From Limimaricola sp. (GTDB lineage: Bacteria > Pseudomonadota > Alphaproteobacteria > Rhodobacterales > Rhodobacteraceae): 64,000 nt of DNA. The notes beneath the pieces were generated by a model. That model searched no databases. It was not told the origin of the DNA and was given only the letters and a program-made list of their open reading frames with translations. The DNA lies in the NCBI RefSeq assembly GCF_016125575.1, contig NZ_WGLM01000005.1, forward strand, positions 558,001 through 622,000, written 5' to 3'. Shown piece by piece: positions 1 to 9,368 of the stretch. Position numbers and translations under genes: made by a program. How positions within the stretch are numbered: the stretch's first letter is position 1; each line of letters opens with the position of its first letter.

Positions 1-489
1 GGCGGCCCAGGCTGGGCCGGACGTGCCGAAGACTGGCTCGACGCGCGCGGCAAGGGCGCCTGGATCGCGGCAATGGTGCTGGGATTCATCTTCTTCTGGC
101 CCGTGGGCCTTGCGCTGCTGGCCTACATGATCTGGAGCAAACGCATGTTCAATTCGTCTTGCGCCCATCGGCGCGCCCACCATCACGGCGGCTATGGCCG
201 CAGCTATCGCGGCCCGATGTCACGCCAATCCTCCGGCAACCGCGCCTTCGACGCTTACCGCGAAGAAACGCTGCGCAAACTGGAAGAAGAGCAGCAAAGC
301 TTCGAGGCCTTCCTCGAACGGCTGCGCGAGGCCAAGGACAAGGCCGAGTTCGACCAGTTCATGGATGACCGCGCCAGCAAGGCCCGCGAGAGCGGCTCCG
401 ACCAGTCCGGCCCACAATCTGGCCCGCAAGCTGGCCCGCAATCGGGCGGCGACTCCTCGCCGCGCCCAGAAGGCCCCACGGCCGGTTGA
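1..489 (+). CDS. DUF2852 domain protein, 5' end outside window
   Basis: The reading frame is open from base 1, so the start codon lies upstream; 162 residues are visible. One hydrophobic segment (IAAMVLGFIFFWPVGLALL, visible residues about 23-41) is followed by a basic stretch and a charged, probably helical region (FDAYREETLRKLEEEQQSFE). The protein ends in a low-complexity tail of SGPQ/AGPQ units. This layout matches the DUF2852 family, small single-pass membrane proteins of unknown function common in Rhodobacterales. The first ATG in the window (base 73) falls inside the membrane segment and is not a credible start. Function unknown. Confidence 0.8.
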   Translation, partial: GGPGWAGRAEDWLDARGKGAWIAAMVLGFIFFWPVGLALLAYMIWSKRMFNSSCAHRRAHHHGGYGRSYRGPMSRQSSGNRAFDAYREETLRKLEEEQQSFEAFLERLREAKDKAEFDQFMDDRASKARESGSDQSGPQSGPQAGPQSGGDSSPRPEGPTAG

Positions 490-581
490 TCCGGCCCATG
501 GCCGCGGCCCCCCTTTTTCGGGCGGGGCCGCGCGCCCATCTTTGACACTTGATTTTCCGAAGCCTGCGAAGAGGCCCCACG

Positions 582-1037
582 ATGCGCGCTACCGCCTTTG
601 CCACCCTTACCCCCCTGCCGGACCCGGCACGCCGACCCGAATTCTATGCCGGTGTCCCGCAACGCCGCGCGCTGGCTTGGCTCGCCGACATCACGCTGAG
701 CGGCATTTTCGCCGCGCTTCTGCTGCCGTTCACCTTCTTTACCGGCATCTTCTATTTCCCGTTGCTGCTGATGGTGGCCGGTTTCTTCATGCGGTGGACC
801 ACGCTTGCGGCCTTTTCGGCCACGCCGGGCATGGTTCTTACCGGCATCGCGCTGCGTGAGGGCGATGGCGGTCAGCTGACCCCACGCACGGCCTTCCTGC
901 ACACGCTGGGCTATTCGCTTTCCTTCGCGATCTTTCCGCTGCAACTCGTCTCTGCCGGATTGATGATGACGACCCGCTACGGTCAGGGTCTGAGCGACAT
1001 GGCCCTGGGGACCGTGGCAATGCGCCGGATGCTCTAA
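582..1037 (+). CDS. RDD family membrane protein
   Basis: A 151-residue integral membrane protein. The motif RRALAWLADITLSGI near residue 21 carries the Arg and Asp that mark the RDD family, and about three hydrophobic segments follow (LLLPFTFFTGIFYFPLLLMV, then two more). The family is of unknown biochemical role; some members have been linked to ion or solute transport. I place the start at the ATG at 582 rather than an upstream TTG at 549, because the homologous part begins there and a purine-rich GAAGAGG lies upstream. It stands between the DUF2852 gene and bpt on the same strand. Confidence 0.85.
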   Translation: MRATAFATLTPLPDPARRPEFYAGVPQRRALAWLADITLSGIFAALLLPFTFFTGIFYFPLLLMVAGFFMRWTTLAAFSATPGMVLTGIALREGDGGQLTPRTAFLHTLGYSLSFAIFPLQLVSAGLMMTTRYGQGLSDMALGTVAMRRML

Positions 1038-1112
1038 GTCTCTGGCAACGCGGGGCTTGGCGCGCGGGCCAAGGCTTGATAGCTTGCGCGCCAACAGGCC
1101 CACCGGAGTTCC

Positions 1113-1961
1113 ATGCGTCATTCGGTTCCCATCGCGCCGCAGTTCTACGTGACGGCTCCGCAACCATGCCCCTATCTTGACGGGCGGATGGAGAGGAAGC
1201 TGTTTACTGCGCTGCAAGGCGACGATGCCGACCGGCTGAACGACACGCTCTCTAAACAAGGCTTTCGTCGGTCGCAAAACGTGCTCTACCGGCCGGCCTG
1301 CGCGGAATGTTCGGCCTGCCTTTCGGCACGCATCGACGTGAACCGTTTCGCCCCCAGCCGCAGCCAGGCCCGCGTGATGAAGCGCAATGCTTGGCTGGAC
1401 CGGCGCGCAACCTCGCCTTGGGCCACCGAAGAGCAATACCGGCTGTTCCGCGGCTACCTCGACAGCCGCCACGCCAGCGGTGGCATGGCCGACATGGACC
1501 TGTTCGAATTCGCCGCCATGGTCGAGGAAACGCCGGTACGGACCCGGCTGATCGAATACTCCGATCCGCGCGCCGATCGCGGTGCCGAGCGTGGGCTTTA
1601 CGCCGTCTGCCTGACCGACATCCTCGATGACGGGCTCAGCATGGTCTATTCCTTCTTCGATCCCGACCTCGAGAGGGCCTCGCTGGGGACCTATATCATC
1701 CTTGACCATATCGCGATCGCGCGCGAGTTGGAGCTGCCCTACGTCTACCTCGGCTACTGGGTGCCGGGCAGCCAGAAGATGGACTACAAGTCCAAGTTCG
1801 CGGGTGTCGAGGTGTATCACCGCGGGCGCTGGGCGCCGATCGGCGATACCGCGTCCTACCATTCCGCGACACACCCCCTCTCGGTCGATCCGATCGCTGA
1901 ACAGGTGGCCCGCATCCGCCTGCCTGATGGCGGAACCGGCAGCGCGTCGGGCGGCGGTTGA
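1113..1961 (+). CDS. bpt: Aspartate/glutamate leucyltransferase (aminoacyl-tRNA:protein transferase)
   Basis: A 282-residue member of the ATE1/Bpt family. These enzymes transfer leucine (or arginine) from aminoacyl-tRNA to proteins beginning with acidic residues, feeding the N-end rule degradation route. Family signatures visible are the N-terminal [15 protein letters not shown], the cysteine block [14 protein letters not shown] (residues about 60-73), and the C-terminal [20 protein letters not shown]. Length is as usual for bacterial Bpt. Whether leucine or arginine is the donor cannot be told from the sequence alone; bacterial members of this length are usually called Bpt. It appears to be a monocistronic gene. 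Confidence 0.92.
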   Translation: MRHSVPIAPQFYVTAPQPCPYLDGRMERKLFTALQGDDADRLNDTLSKQGFRRSQNVLYRPACAECSACLSARIDVNRFAPSRSQARVMKRNAWLDRRATSPWATEEQYRLFRGYLDSRHASGGMADMDLFEFAAMVEETPVRTRLIEYSDPRADRGAERGLYAVCLTDILDDGLSMVYSFFDPDLERASLGTYIILDHIAIARELELPYVYLGYWVPGSQKMDYKSKFAGVEVYHRGRWAPIGDTASYHSATHPLSVDPIAEQVARIRLPDGGTGSASGGG

Positions 1962-1985
1962 CGCAACCGGCGCACTGGGACATAG

Positions 1986-2026
1986 CTTTGCGCGCAAAGG
2001 CCCCGGCGCGGAGGATACCGCCGGGG
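1986..2026. promoter_or_regulatory. Palindrome plus hairpin upstream of the TRAP permease genes
   Basis: A perfect 14-base palindrome CTTTGCGCGCAAAG (1986-1999) is followed directly by a hairpin with arms CCCCGGCG (2001-2008) and CGCCGGGG (2019-2026). There is no T tract after the hairpin. It lies between bpt and dctQ, so it may be an operator, a bpt 3' end structure, or both. Function is inferred from position only. Confidence 0.35.
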
Positions 2027-2055
2027 TCAACTTTGGCAGGGGGGAGCAGGGACCG

Positions 2056-2640
2056 ATGAATGGTCTTTTGTCATTGAGCCGGGCGATTGACCGGCTCAAC
2101 GAAATGGTCGGCAAGGCCGTGGGCTGGTTGATCCTGCTGGCGATCGTCGTCAGCGCGGTGAACGCCGTGATCCGCAAGACGATGAACATGTCGTCCAATT
2201 CCTGGCTGGAACTGCAGTGGTATCTCTACGGCGCGGCCTTCCTGCTGGCCTCGGCCTATACGCTCAAGCAGAACGAACACATCCGGATCGACATCCTTTA
2301 CGGCGCGCTGGGCCGGCGGGTGCAGCACTGGATCGACCTGCTGGGCCACATCTTCTTCCTGATGCCGATCCTTGTGCTGATGGATTTCTACTTCGTTCCC
2401 TGGGTCTGGCTGTCCTTCTCGTCGGGCGAGATGTCGACCAACGCAGGCGGGCTGATCATCTGGCCGTCCAAGCTGATGCTGCTGCTCGGTTTCCTGTTGC
2501 TGACGATTCAGGGCATTTCCGAAATCATCAAGAAGATCGCCGTCATGCGCGGGATCATCGAAGACCCCACGCCCTTCGTGTCGTCCCATGACGCCGCCGA
2601 GATGGAAGGGGCTGCCTATCTCGAGGATGCGCCGAAATGA
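2056..2640 (+). CDS. dctQ: TRAP transporter small permease subunit (DctQ)
   Basis: A 194-residue four-helix membrane protein of the DctQ family, the small integral subunit of tripartite ATP-independent periplasmic transporters. Hydrophobic segments begin near residues 17, 55, 95 and 140; the family-type sequence SWLELQWYLYGAAFLLASAY lies near residue 50. The start at 2056 is chosen because GGGGAGCAGGGA precedes it and it opens directly before the first helix; the same frame runs further upstream antiparallel to nothing useful, across bpt. Its stop overlaps the dctM start (ATGA), showing translational coupling. Partner: DctM. The gene symbol is a family name; the substrate is not shown by this subunit. 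Confidence 0.9.
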   Translation: MNGLLSLSRAIDRLNEMVGKAVGWLILLAIVVSAVNAVIRKTMNMSSNSWLELQWYLYGAAFLLASAYTLKQNEHIRIDILYGALGRRVQHWIDLLGHIFFLMPILVLMDFYFVPWVWLSFSSGEMSTNAGGLIIWPSKLMLLLGFLLLTIQGISEIIKKIAVMRGIIEDPTPFVSSHDAAEMEGAAYLEDAPK

Positions 2641-4307
2641 TGGAACTCATCGCGCAGAACATGGCGCCGATCATGTTCATCAGCCTGGTCTTCTTCCTGA
2701 TCATTGGCTACCCGGTCGCCTTTTCTCTGGCCGCCAACGGCCTGTTGTTCTTCTTTGTCGGCGTGGAACTGGCGCCGCTGTCGGGCGGGTCGATCAACCT
2801 TAGCTGGCCATTGCTTTACGCCTTGCCGGAGCGATTCTACGGCGTGATGTCGAACGAGACATTGCTGGCCATTCCATTCTTTACCTTCATGGGCATCGTG
2901 CTGGAACGATCCGGCATGGCCGAGGACCTCCTCGACACCATCGGCCAGCTTTTCGGCCCGGTGCGCGGCGGGCTTGCCTATGCGGTGATCATCGTCGGCG
3001 CGCTGCTGGCGGCCACTACCGGCGTTGTCGCGGCCAGCGTCATCGCGATGGGGCTGATCTCGCTGCCGATCATGCTGCGCTATGGCTATGACAGGCGCGT
3101 CGCCTCGGGCGTGATCGCAGCATCCGGCACGCTGGCGCAGATCATTCCGCCCAGCCTCGTGCTGATCATCCTTGCCGACCAGCTGGGCCGCTCGGTGGGC
3201 GATATGTACAAGGGCGCGCTGGTGCCCGGCATGGTGCTGACGGCGATCTACCTCGGCTATGTCTTCTCGCTGACCATCTTCAAGCCCAAGTGGGTGCCCG
3301 CCTTGCCGAAAGAGGCACGCACGCTGGGACACGGCGTGATGTCGCTTGTTGTCGTGCTGGCGATCGGTGTGGGCGTCAGCTATGGCGCGTATCACTACCT
3401 TGAACCAACCCAGGGCGCGAATGCCGATGTCCTTGGCGCTGCCATCGGCATCATCGCGGCCTACCTGATTGCCGTGATCGACAAGGGGCTGAAGATCAAC
3501 CTGATGAGCCGGCTGGCGCAGCAGGTTGTCATCGTGCTGATCCCGCCGCTGGCGCTGATCTTCCTCGTGCTGGGCACGATCTTTCTCGGTGTGGCGACGC
3601 CAACCGAAGGCGGCGCAATGGGCGCGGTCGGCGCTATCGCGCTGGCAGCCCTCAAACGGCGCCTGACGCTGGACGTGATCCGCTCGGCCCTTGCCTCGAC
3701 GACGCGGCTTTCGGCCTTCGTGATGTTCATCCTGCTGGGCGCGCGGGTGTTCTCGCTGACCTTCTACGGCGTCAACGGGCACCTGTGGGTGGAACACCTG
3801 CTGACCTCGCTGCCCGGCGGGCAGTTGGGCTTCCTGCTGGTGGTGTCGCTGATCGTCTTCTTCCTCGCCTTCTTCCTCGATTTCTTCGAACTGGCCTTCA
3901 TCATCATCCCGCTGCTGGCGCCCGCCGCCGAAAAGCTGGGGATCGACCTGATCTGGTTCGGCGTGATCTTGGGCGTCAACATGCAGACCAGCTTCATGCA
4001 CCCACCCTTCGGGTTTGCGCTGTTCTACCTGCGTTCGGTCGCGCCGCGCGGCTCTTACGTCGACAAGGTGACCGGCCAGACGATGGACGGGATCAAGACC
4101 AGCCAGATCTACTGGGGTGCCGTGCCCTTCGTGGTAATCCAGATCGTGATGATTGCCATCGTGATCGGCTTCCCGCAGATGGTGATGCGCTACAAGGGGC
4201 CACCCGTCGACCTGACGAACGTCAAGATCGAGATCCCGGCTTTGGCGCCATTGGGCGGAGGCGGGCCGGACATGGGGGCATTGCCGCCGCCAAGCTTCGG
4301 GAACTGA
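2637..4307 (+). CDS. dctM: TRAP transporter large permease subunit (DctM)
   Basis: A 556-residue polytopic membrane protein of the DctM/ion-transporter superfamily, the sodium-coupled transport subunit of a TRAP system. It has more than ten hydrophobic segments, the conserved LAATTGVVAASVIAMGLISL region (residues about 122-141), IIPPSLVLIILADQLG and the C-terminal MQTSFMHPPFGFALFYLR. Family members are usually 420-450 residues; the long form with an extra central helical region is typical of the C4-dicarboxylate/keto-acid/mannitol-like branch. The C-terminal tail is Pro/Gly-rich. It starts inside the dctQ stop codon. The binding protein faces it from the other strand. Confidence 0.92.
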   Translation: MMELIAQNMAPIMFISLVFFLIIGYPVAFSLAANGLLFFFVGVELAPLSGGSINLSWPLLYALPERFYGVMSNETLLAIPFFTFMGIVLERSGMAEDLLDTIGQLFGPVRGGLAYAVIIVGALLAATTGVVAASVIAMGLISLPIMLRYGYDRRVASGVIAASGTLAQIIPPSLVLIILADQLGRSVGDMYKGALVPGMVLTAIYLGYVFSLTIFKPKWVPALPKEARTLGHGVMSLVVVLAIGVGVSYGAYHYLEPTQGANADVLGAAIGIIAAYLIAVIDKGLKINLMSRLAQQVVIVLIPPLALIFLVLGTIFLGVATPTEGGAMGAVGAIALAALKRRLTLDVIRSALASTTRLSAFVMFILLGARVFSLTFYGVNGHLWVEHLLTSLPGGQLGFLLVVSLIVFFLAFFLDFFELAFIIIPLLAPAAEKLGIDLIWFGVILGVNMQTSFMHPPFGFALFYLRSVAPRGSYVDKVTGQTMDGIKTSQIYWGAVPFVVIQIVMIAIVIGFPQMVMRYKGPPVDLTNVKIEIPALAPLGGGGPDMGALPPPSFGN

Positions 4308-4339
4308 GCGGCCGGCAACGGTCACCACCGGACACGAAA

Positions 4340-4371
4340 AAGGGCCGCGACGGGAAACCGACGCGGCCCTT
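4340..4371 (+). terminator. Intrinsic terminator-like hairpin after dctM
   Basis: Arms AAGGGCCGCG (4340-4349) and CGCGGCCCTT (4362-4371); a further CGG/CCG pairing inside encloses a GAAA tetraloop, with one A-A mismatch. The A run before the 5' arm would read as a T run on the other strand, so it can serve both convergent genes. Confidence 0.75.
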
Positions 4372-4405
4372 GCTTGTCCCGCACCCTGTCGGGCGGGCAT
4401 GAAAA

Positions 4406-4434
4406 AGGCCCCGGCGCGGGATGCGCCGGGGCCT
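4406..4434 (-). terminator. Intrinsic terminator after dctP
   Basis: Perfect 12-base-pair stem AGGCCCCGGCGC (4406-4417) with GCGCCGGGGCCT (4423-4434) and a 5-base loop. On the minus strand it is followed by TTTTTC, the classic layout for terminating the minus-strand binding-protein gene that ends at 4458. Confidence 0.85.
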
Positions 4435-4457
4435 GATGGTTGCGTCGGGACGGCTGC

Positions 4458-5806
<1,349 letters not shown>

Positions 5807-5835
5807 TTGACGCCCCCTGCTGCACATGCATAAGT
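5807..5835 (+). promoter_or_regulatory. Candidate ilvB promoter
   Basis: TTGACG (5807-5812) and ATAAGT (5830-5835) are spaced 17 bases apart. The predicted transcript would begin near 5842, about 25 bases before the leader peptide start, which suits an attenuated operon. Confidence 0.55.
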
Positions 5836-5866
5836 CCGCCCACGCGCAAGGAAGGGCCCGCAAGCG

Positions 5867-5914
5867 ATGTCGAAAATTGTCGTATGCCTCATGGTCTGGC
5901 GCATGACCGGCTAG
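5867..5914 (+). CDS. ilvB leader peptide (15 residues)
   Basis: The short frame encodes MSKIVVCLMVWRMTG. Five of fifteen residues are branched-chain amino acids (Ile4, Val5, Val6, Leu8, Val10), the end products of the pathway controlled. AAGGAAGG precedes the ATG by about ten bases. It ends 27 bases before a perfect intrinsic terminator that lies upstream of ilvB. This is the standard layout of a ribosome-mediated attenuator. The peptide itself has no expected function beyond stalling. Confidence 0.8.
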   Translation: MSKIVVCLMVWRMTG

Positions 5915-5967
5915 CCCCCCGCAGGCTCTGGCCGACCATGCGCCCCCGCCGGACCGGGGGCTTTTTT
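5891..5967 (+). promoter_or_regulatory. ilvB transcription attenuator with alternative antiterminator pairing
   Basis: Terminator: GCCCCCG (5942-5948) pairs with CGGGGGC (5955-5961), followed by six T. Competing pairing: GGCGCATG (5898-5905, inside the leader peptide frame) is exactly complementary to CATGCGCC (5937-5944), which takes bases of the terminator 5' arm. A third option pairs ATGGTC (5891-5896) with GACCAT (5934-5939). Stalling at the Ile/Val codons would leave 5898-5905 free and favour read-through; translation to the stop would cover it and favour termination. Confidence 0.78.
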
Positions 5968-6002
5968 ATGCGCGACGTTGACAGGATGAAGGACAACAGA
6001 CG

Positions 6003-7754
6003 ATGACACGCCAGATGACCGGAGCGAAAATGGTGGTCCAGGCCCTCAAGGATCAGGGCGTGACCACGGTGTTCGGCTATCCGGGCGGCGCGGTGCTGCC
6101 GATCTATGACGAGATCTTCCAGCAGAACGACATCCACCATGTCCTGGTGCGGCATGAACAAGGCGCCGTCCATGCCGCCGAAGGCTATGCCCGCTCGACC
6201 GGCAATCCCGGTGTTGCGCTGGTGACATCGGGCCCGGGTGCCACCAATGCTGTTACCGGCCTGACCGATGCGTTGATGGATTCGATCCCAATCATCGTGC
6301 TGACCGGGCAGGTCCCCACCTTCATGATCGGCACCGACGGCTTTCAGGAGGCCGATACCGTCGGCATCACCCGACCCTGCACCAAGCACAACTGGCTGGT
6401 GAAAGAGACCGACGCGCTGGCCGGCACCCTGCACGAGGCGTTTCACGTCGCCACCTCGGGCCGGCCGGGCCCGGTTCTGGTCGACATTCCCAAGGACGTG
6501 CAGTTCGCCACGGGGAACTATTCCGAAAAGCGCACGCACAAAAGCTATTATGCCCCGCAGGTGAAGGGCGATATCGACGCGATCACCGCGCTTGCCAAGG
6601 CCATGGAGAAGGCCAAGCGCCCGATCTTCTACACCGGCGGCGGTGTCATCAACTCGGGCCCCGCGGCAAGCCAGCTGTTGCGCGAACTGGTGGATGCAAC
6701 CGGTTTTCCGATCACCAGCACGCTGATGGGCTTGGGCTCCTACCCTGCCTCGGGCAAGCACTGGATCGGGATGCTGGGGATGCATGGCCTTTACGAGGCC
6801 AACATGGCGATGCACGACTGCGACCTGATGATCAACATCGGCGCCCGCTTCGATGACAGGGTCACCGGCCGGCTTGATGCCTTCAGCCCCGGCTCGACCA
6901 AGGCGCATATCGATATCGACCCCTCCTCGATCAACAAGGTGATCCGCGTTGATATCCCGATTGTCGGCGACGTGGCGCATGTGCTGGAGGATCTGCTCAA
7001 GGTCTGGAAGGCACGTGGCCGCATCACCGAGAAAGAGGCCGTGGCCAAGTGGTGGAAACAGATCAACGACTGGCAGGCGATCGACTGTCTGAAGTTCCGC
7101 AACTCGACCTCCACGATCAAGCCGCAATATGCGCTGCAACGGCTGGAAGAACTGACCAAGGGGCGTGACCGCTACATCTGCACCGAGGTCGGTCAGCACC
7201 AGATGTGGGCCGCGCAATACCTGACCTTCGAGGATCCCAATCGCTGGATGACGTCAGGCGGCCTTGGCACCATGGGCTATGGCTTTCCGGCGTCGATCGG
7301 CGTGCAGATGGCGCATCCCGAGGCGCTGGTGATCAACGTCGCGGGCGAGGCGAGCTGGCTGATGAACATGCAGGAGATGGGCACGGCGATGCAGTATCGC
7401 CTGCCGGTCAAGCAGTTCATCCTCAACAACGAACGCCTTGGCATGGTGCGCCAGTGGCAGCAGCTGCTGCATGGCGAACGCTACAGCCAGTCGTGGTCCG
7501 AGGCGTTGCCCGATTTCGTCAAGCTGGCCGAGGCCTTTGGCGCCAAGGGCATCATCTGCAAGGACCCCAAGGACCTGGACGACGCGATCATGGAAATGAT
7601 CGAGCATCCCGGCCCGGTGATCTTCGACTGCCTTGTCGAAAAGCATGAGAACTGCTTCCCGATGATCCCCAGCGGCAAACCCCATAACGAGATGCTGTTG
7701 GGCGATGCCGCGACCGATGGCGCAATCGAGGCGGGTGGGGCGGTGCTGGTCTGA
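6003..7754 (+). CDS. ilvB: Acetolactate synthase large (catalytic) subunit
   Basis: A 583-residue thiamine-diphosphate enzyme that joins two pyruvates, or pyruvate and 2-oxobutyrate, in the first common step of valine, leucine and isoleucine synthesis. The N-terminal ThDP domain has YPGGAVLPIYDE and the catalytic glutamate in RHEQGAVHAAEGYAR (Glu52). The middle FAD/DHAP-type domain contains GARFDDRVTGRL. The C-terminal ThDP domain has GGLGTMGYGFPASIG and the cofactor motif GEASWLMN (449 onward). The usual first acid of this motif is Asp (GDGS/GDAS); here it is Glu449. Length is normal. It needs the regulatory subunit IlvN, encoded 1.6 kb downstream after two other genes. Controlled by the upstream attenuator. 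Confidence 0.96.
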   Translation: MTRQMTGAKMVVQALKDQGVTTVFGYPGGAVLPIYDEIFQQNDIHHVLVRHEQGAVHAAEGYARSTGNPGVALVTSGPGATNAVTGLTDALMDSIPIIVLTGQVPTFMIGTDGFQEADTVGITRPCTKHNWLVKETDALAGTLHEAFHVATSGRPGPVLVDIPKDVQFATGNYSEKRTHKSYYAPQVKGDIDAITALAKAMEKAKRPIFYTGGGVINSGPAASQLLRELVDATGFPITSTLMGLGSYPASGKHWIGMLGMHGLYEANMAMHDCDLMINIGARFDDRVTGRLDAFSPGSTKAHIDIDPSSINKVIRVDIPIVGDVAHVLEDLLKVWKARGRITEKEAVAKWWKQINDWQAIDCLKFRNSTSTIKPQYALQRLEELTKGRDRYICTEVGQHQMWAAQYLTFEDPNRWMTSGGLGTMGYGFPASIGVQMAHPEALVINVAGEASWLMNMQEMGTAMQYRLPVKQFILNNERLGMVRQWQQLLHGERYSQSWSEALPDFVKLAEAFGAKGIICKDPKDLDDAIMEMIEHPGPVIFDCLVEKHENCFPMIPSGKPHNEMLLGDAATDGAIEAGGAVLV

Positions 7755-7800
7755 CGGCCCCTCCACCCCCGCGCCGGGCTGGCAACAGGGAAAGACCGCC

Positions 7801-8994
7801 ATGCTGATCCGCCACTTCATCGCCCGCACCTCTGACGAGCCGCACCGCGTGGCGACTTCGCTGGAGCTGTTTTTTGATCTGGTCTGCGTTGTCGCCATCG
7901 CGGCGGCGACGCAGGCCTATCACCACGCGGTCAGTGATGGACACGCCGCGCAAAGCTTCATCGTCTTTCTCTTCGTGATCCTCGGTGTCTGGTGGTCATG
8001 GGCCAACTTCACATGGTTCTCGACCAGCTTTGACAATGACGACAGCCTTTACCGGCTGCTGGTCTTCGTGATCATCGGCGGTTACGCGCTGTTCGCCGGC
8101 GGCACCGCGCATATCTTCGAGACGCTTGATACCCGCCTGGGCATCATCGGCTGGGTCGTGATGCGCATTGCACTGGTGCTGCTTTGGCTGCGCGCGGCCA
8201 TCGCCAATCCCGCCTATCGTCGTGCAGCCACGATCTATATCGTCGGCCTGACGGCGGCGCAGATCCTCTGGGTCACCCACTACCTTCTGCTGGGCGGGCA
8301 CGCCGATGAGGCGGGCCTGTTCTTTGTTGCAGCGCTCCCGATCTATGCCATCGAGGTGGGCACGCCCCTGCTGGCCGGGCGGCGCAACCATCCGCCGATG
8401 CACCGCCACCACATGGTCGAGCGTCACGGGCTGCTGAACATCATCATCCTTGGCGAGATCGTGTTCTCGGCCACGCTCTATTCCGGCGCGCTGCATGACG
8501 GGCAGACAGATCCGGGCATCCTCGTGGGTGGTATCGCCACGCTGGTGATCGTGTTCGCGATGTTCGCGCTCTACTTCCTTGAAGAAGACCACATGCGCGC
8601 CGTCACCACCGGCCGGCGCTTCGTCCGCTGGGGCTACCTGCATGCCATTATCTATGTCGGCGGCGCGATGGTGGGCGCGGCGGCGGCCGCGCAACTGGAC
8701 TGGCTGACCGGGCATTCTCATGCAACGGGCGAAGAGCTTGCGCTTGTCACGAACGGCGCGCTGGCGATCTACCTTGCAGGCCTCTGGATTGTCAGGGACA
8801 AGTACAAGACCGGCCTCGCGCGCGCGGCACTGCCCGCCGGCGTGCTGGCCTGCGCCTTGGCCGGCGTGCTGGCCGCGCCCTACTGGGTTACCGCGACCAT
8901 CGCGGTGGCAACGCTGTTCCTGCGGCTCAGCCCGGCGGCGCTGGCTGGCGACACGGCAGAGGCCGAAGGCGACGATACGATGAAGGAGGCCTGA
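7801..8994 (+). CDS. Low temperature requirement A (LtrA) family membrane protein
   Basis: A 397-residue polytopic membrane protein of the LtrA family. Family features visible are the N-terminal SLELFFDLVCVVAIAAATQ (residues about 20-38), the HHMVERHGLLNIIILGE region with its conserved ERHG/GE, and about ten hydrophobic segments. LtrA was named from a Listeria gene needed for growth in the cold; its biochemical role is not known. The start at 7801 follows CAGGGAAAG; an open extension to 7705 overlaps ilvB and is not needed. It lies between ilvB and ilvN, probably in the same transcript. Confidence 0.88.
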   Translation: MLIRHFIARTSDEPHRVATSLELFFDLVCVVAIAAATQAYHHAVSDGHAAQSFIVFLFVILGVWWSWANFTWFSTSFDNDDSLYRLLVFVIIGGYALFAGGTAHIFETLDTRLGIIGWVVMRIALVLLWLRAAIANPAYRRAATIYIVGLTAAQILWVTHYLLLGGHADEAGLFFVAALPIYAIEVGTPLLAGRRNHPPMHRHHMVERHGLLNIIILGEIVFSATLYSGALHDGQTDPGILVGGIATLVIVFAMFALYFLEEDHMRAVTTGRRFVRWGYLHAIIYVGGAMVGAAAAAQLDWLTGHSHATGEELALVTNGALAIYLAGLWIVRDKYKTGLARAALPAGVLACALAGVLAAPYWVTATIAVATLFLRLSPAALAGDTAEAEGDDTMKEA

Positions 8995-8998
8995 GACG

Positions 8999-9364
8999 AT
9001 GACAAACGCACCCCTGACCTGCAAACCGCAAGGCGCACGCCGCCAGACCACCGGCCTTGTCGCGGCGCTGGCCGCGCTGACGCTGTCGGCCTGTTCCGGC
9101 GGCATGCTGCCACTGGCGACACCGGCCGGCAGTCAGAAGATCGAGGTTCTGGGAGATACGTTCTTCGTCACCCAGAATGGCAACACTGCGGTGGTCAAGA
9201 ACTTCGCCACGGGCACCGACAACCAGCAGCGCCTGCTTTTCAACGCGCAGATGGCCGCGATCCGCGCCACGAACTGCGCCATTCACACCATTACCCAGCG
9301 CGACGGCGTCAACACCTACGACGTGACGCTGACCTGCCCGACGTCATCCCAACCACGGAGTTGA
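8999..9364 (+). CDS. Small lipoprotein of unknown function
   Basis: A 121-residue protein with a signal peptide ending in the lipobox LSAC (Cys near residue 33), so probably an outer- or inner-membrane lipoprotein. The mature part is short (KIEVLGDTFFVTQNGNTAVVKN) with two later cysteines (NCAIH and LTCPTS) that could form a disulfide. AAGGAGG inside the end of ltrA serves as its ribosome-binding site and it starts four bases after the ltrA stop, so it is translationally linked to ltrA. ilvN begins four bases after its stop. I do not recognise a named family. Confidence 0.75.
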   Translation: MTNAPLTCKPQGARRQTTGLVAALAALTLSACSGGMLPLATPAGSQKIEVLGDTFFVTQNGNTAVVKNFATGTDNQQRLLFNAQMAAIRATNCAIHTITQRDGVNTYDVTLTCPTSSQPRS

Positions 9365-9368
9365 TCCC

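Noticed and set aside
255-2198. A 647-residue minus-strand open frame across RDD, bpt and the partial first gene
   Set aside because: It is antisense to well-supported genes, has shadow composition (runs of His, Gln, Gly, Arg) and no ribosome-binding site; such frames are common in GC-rich DNA.
2616-4400. A 594-residue minus-strand open frame opposite dctM
   Set aside because: It mirrors the membrane protein gene; Asp/His/Gln-rich sequence with no family resemblance.
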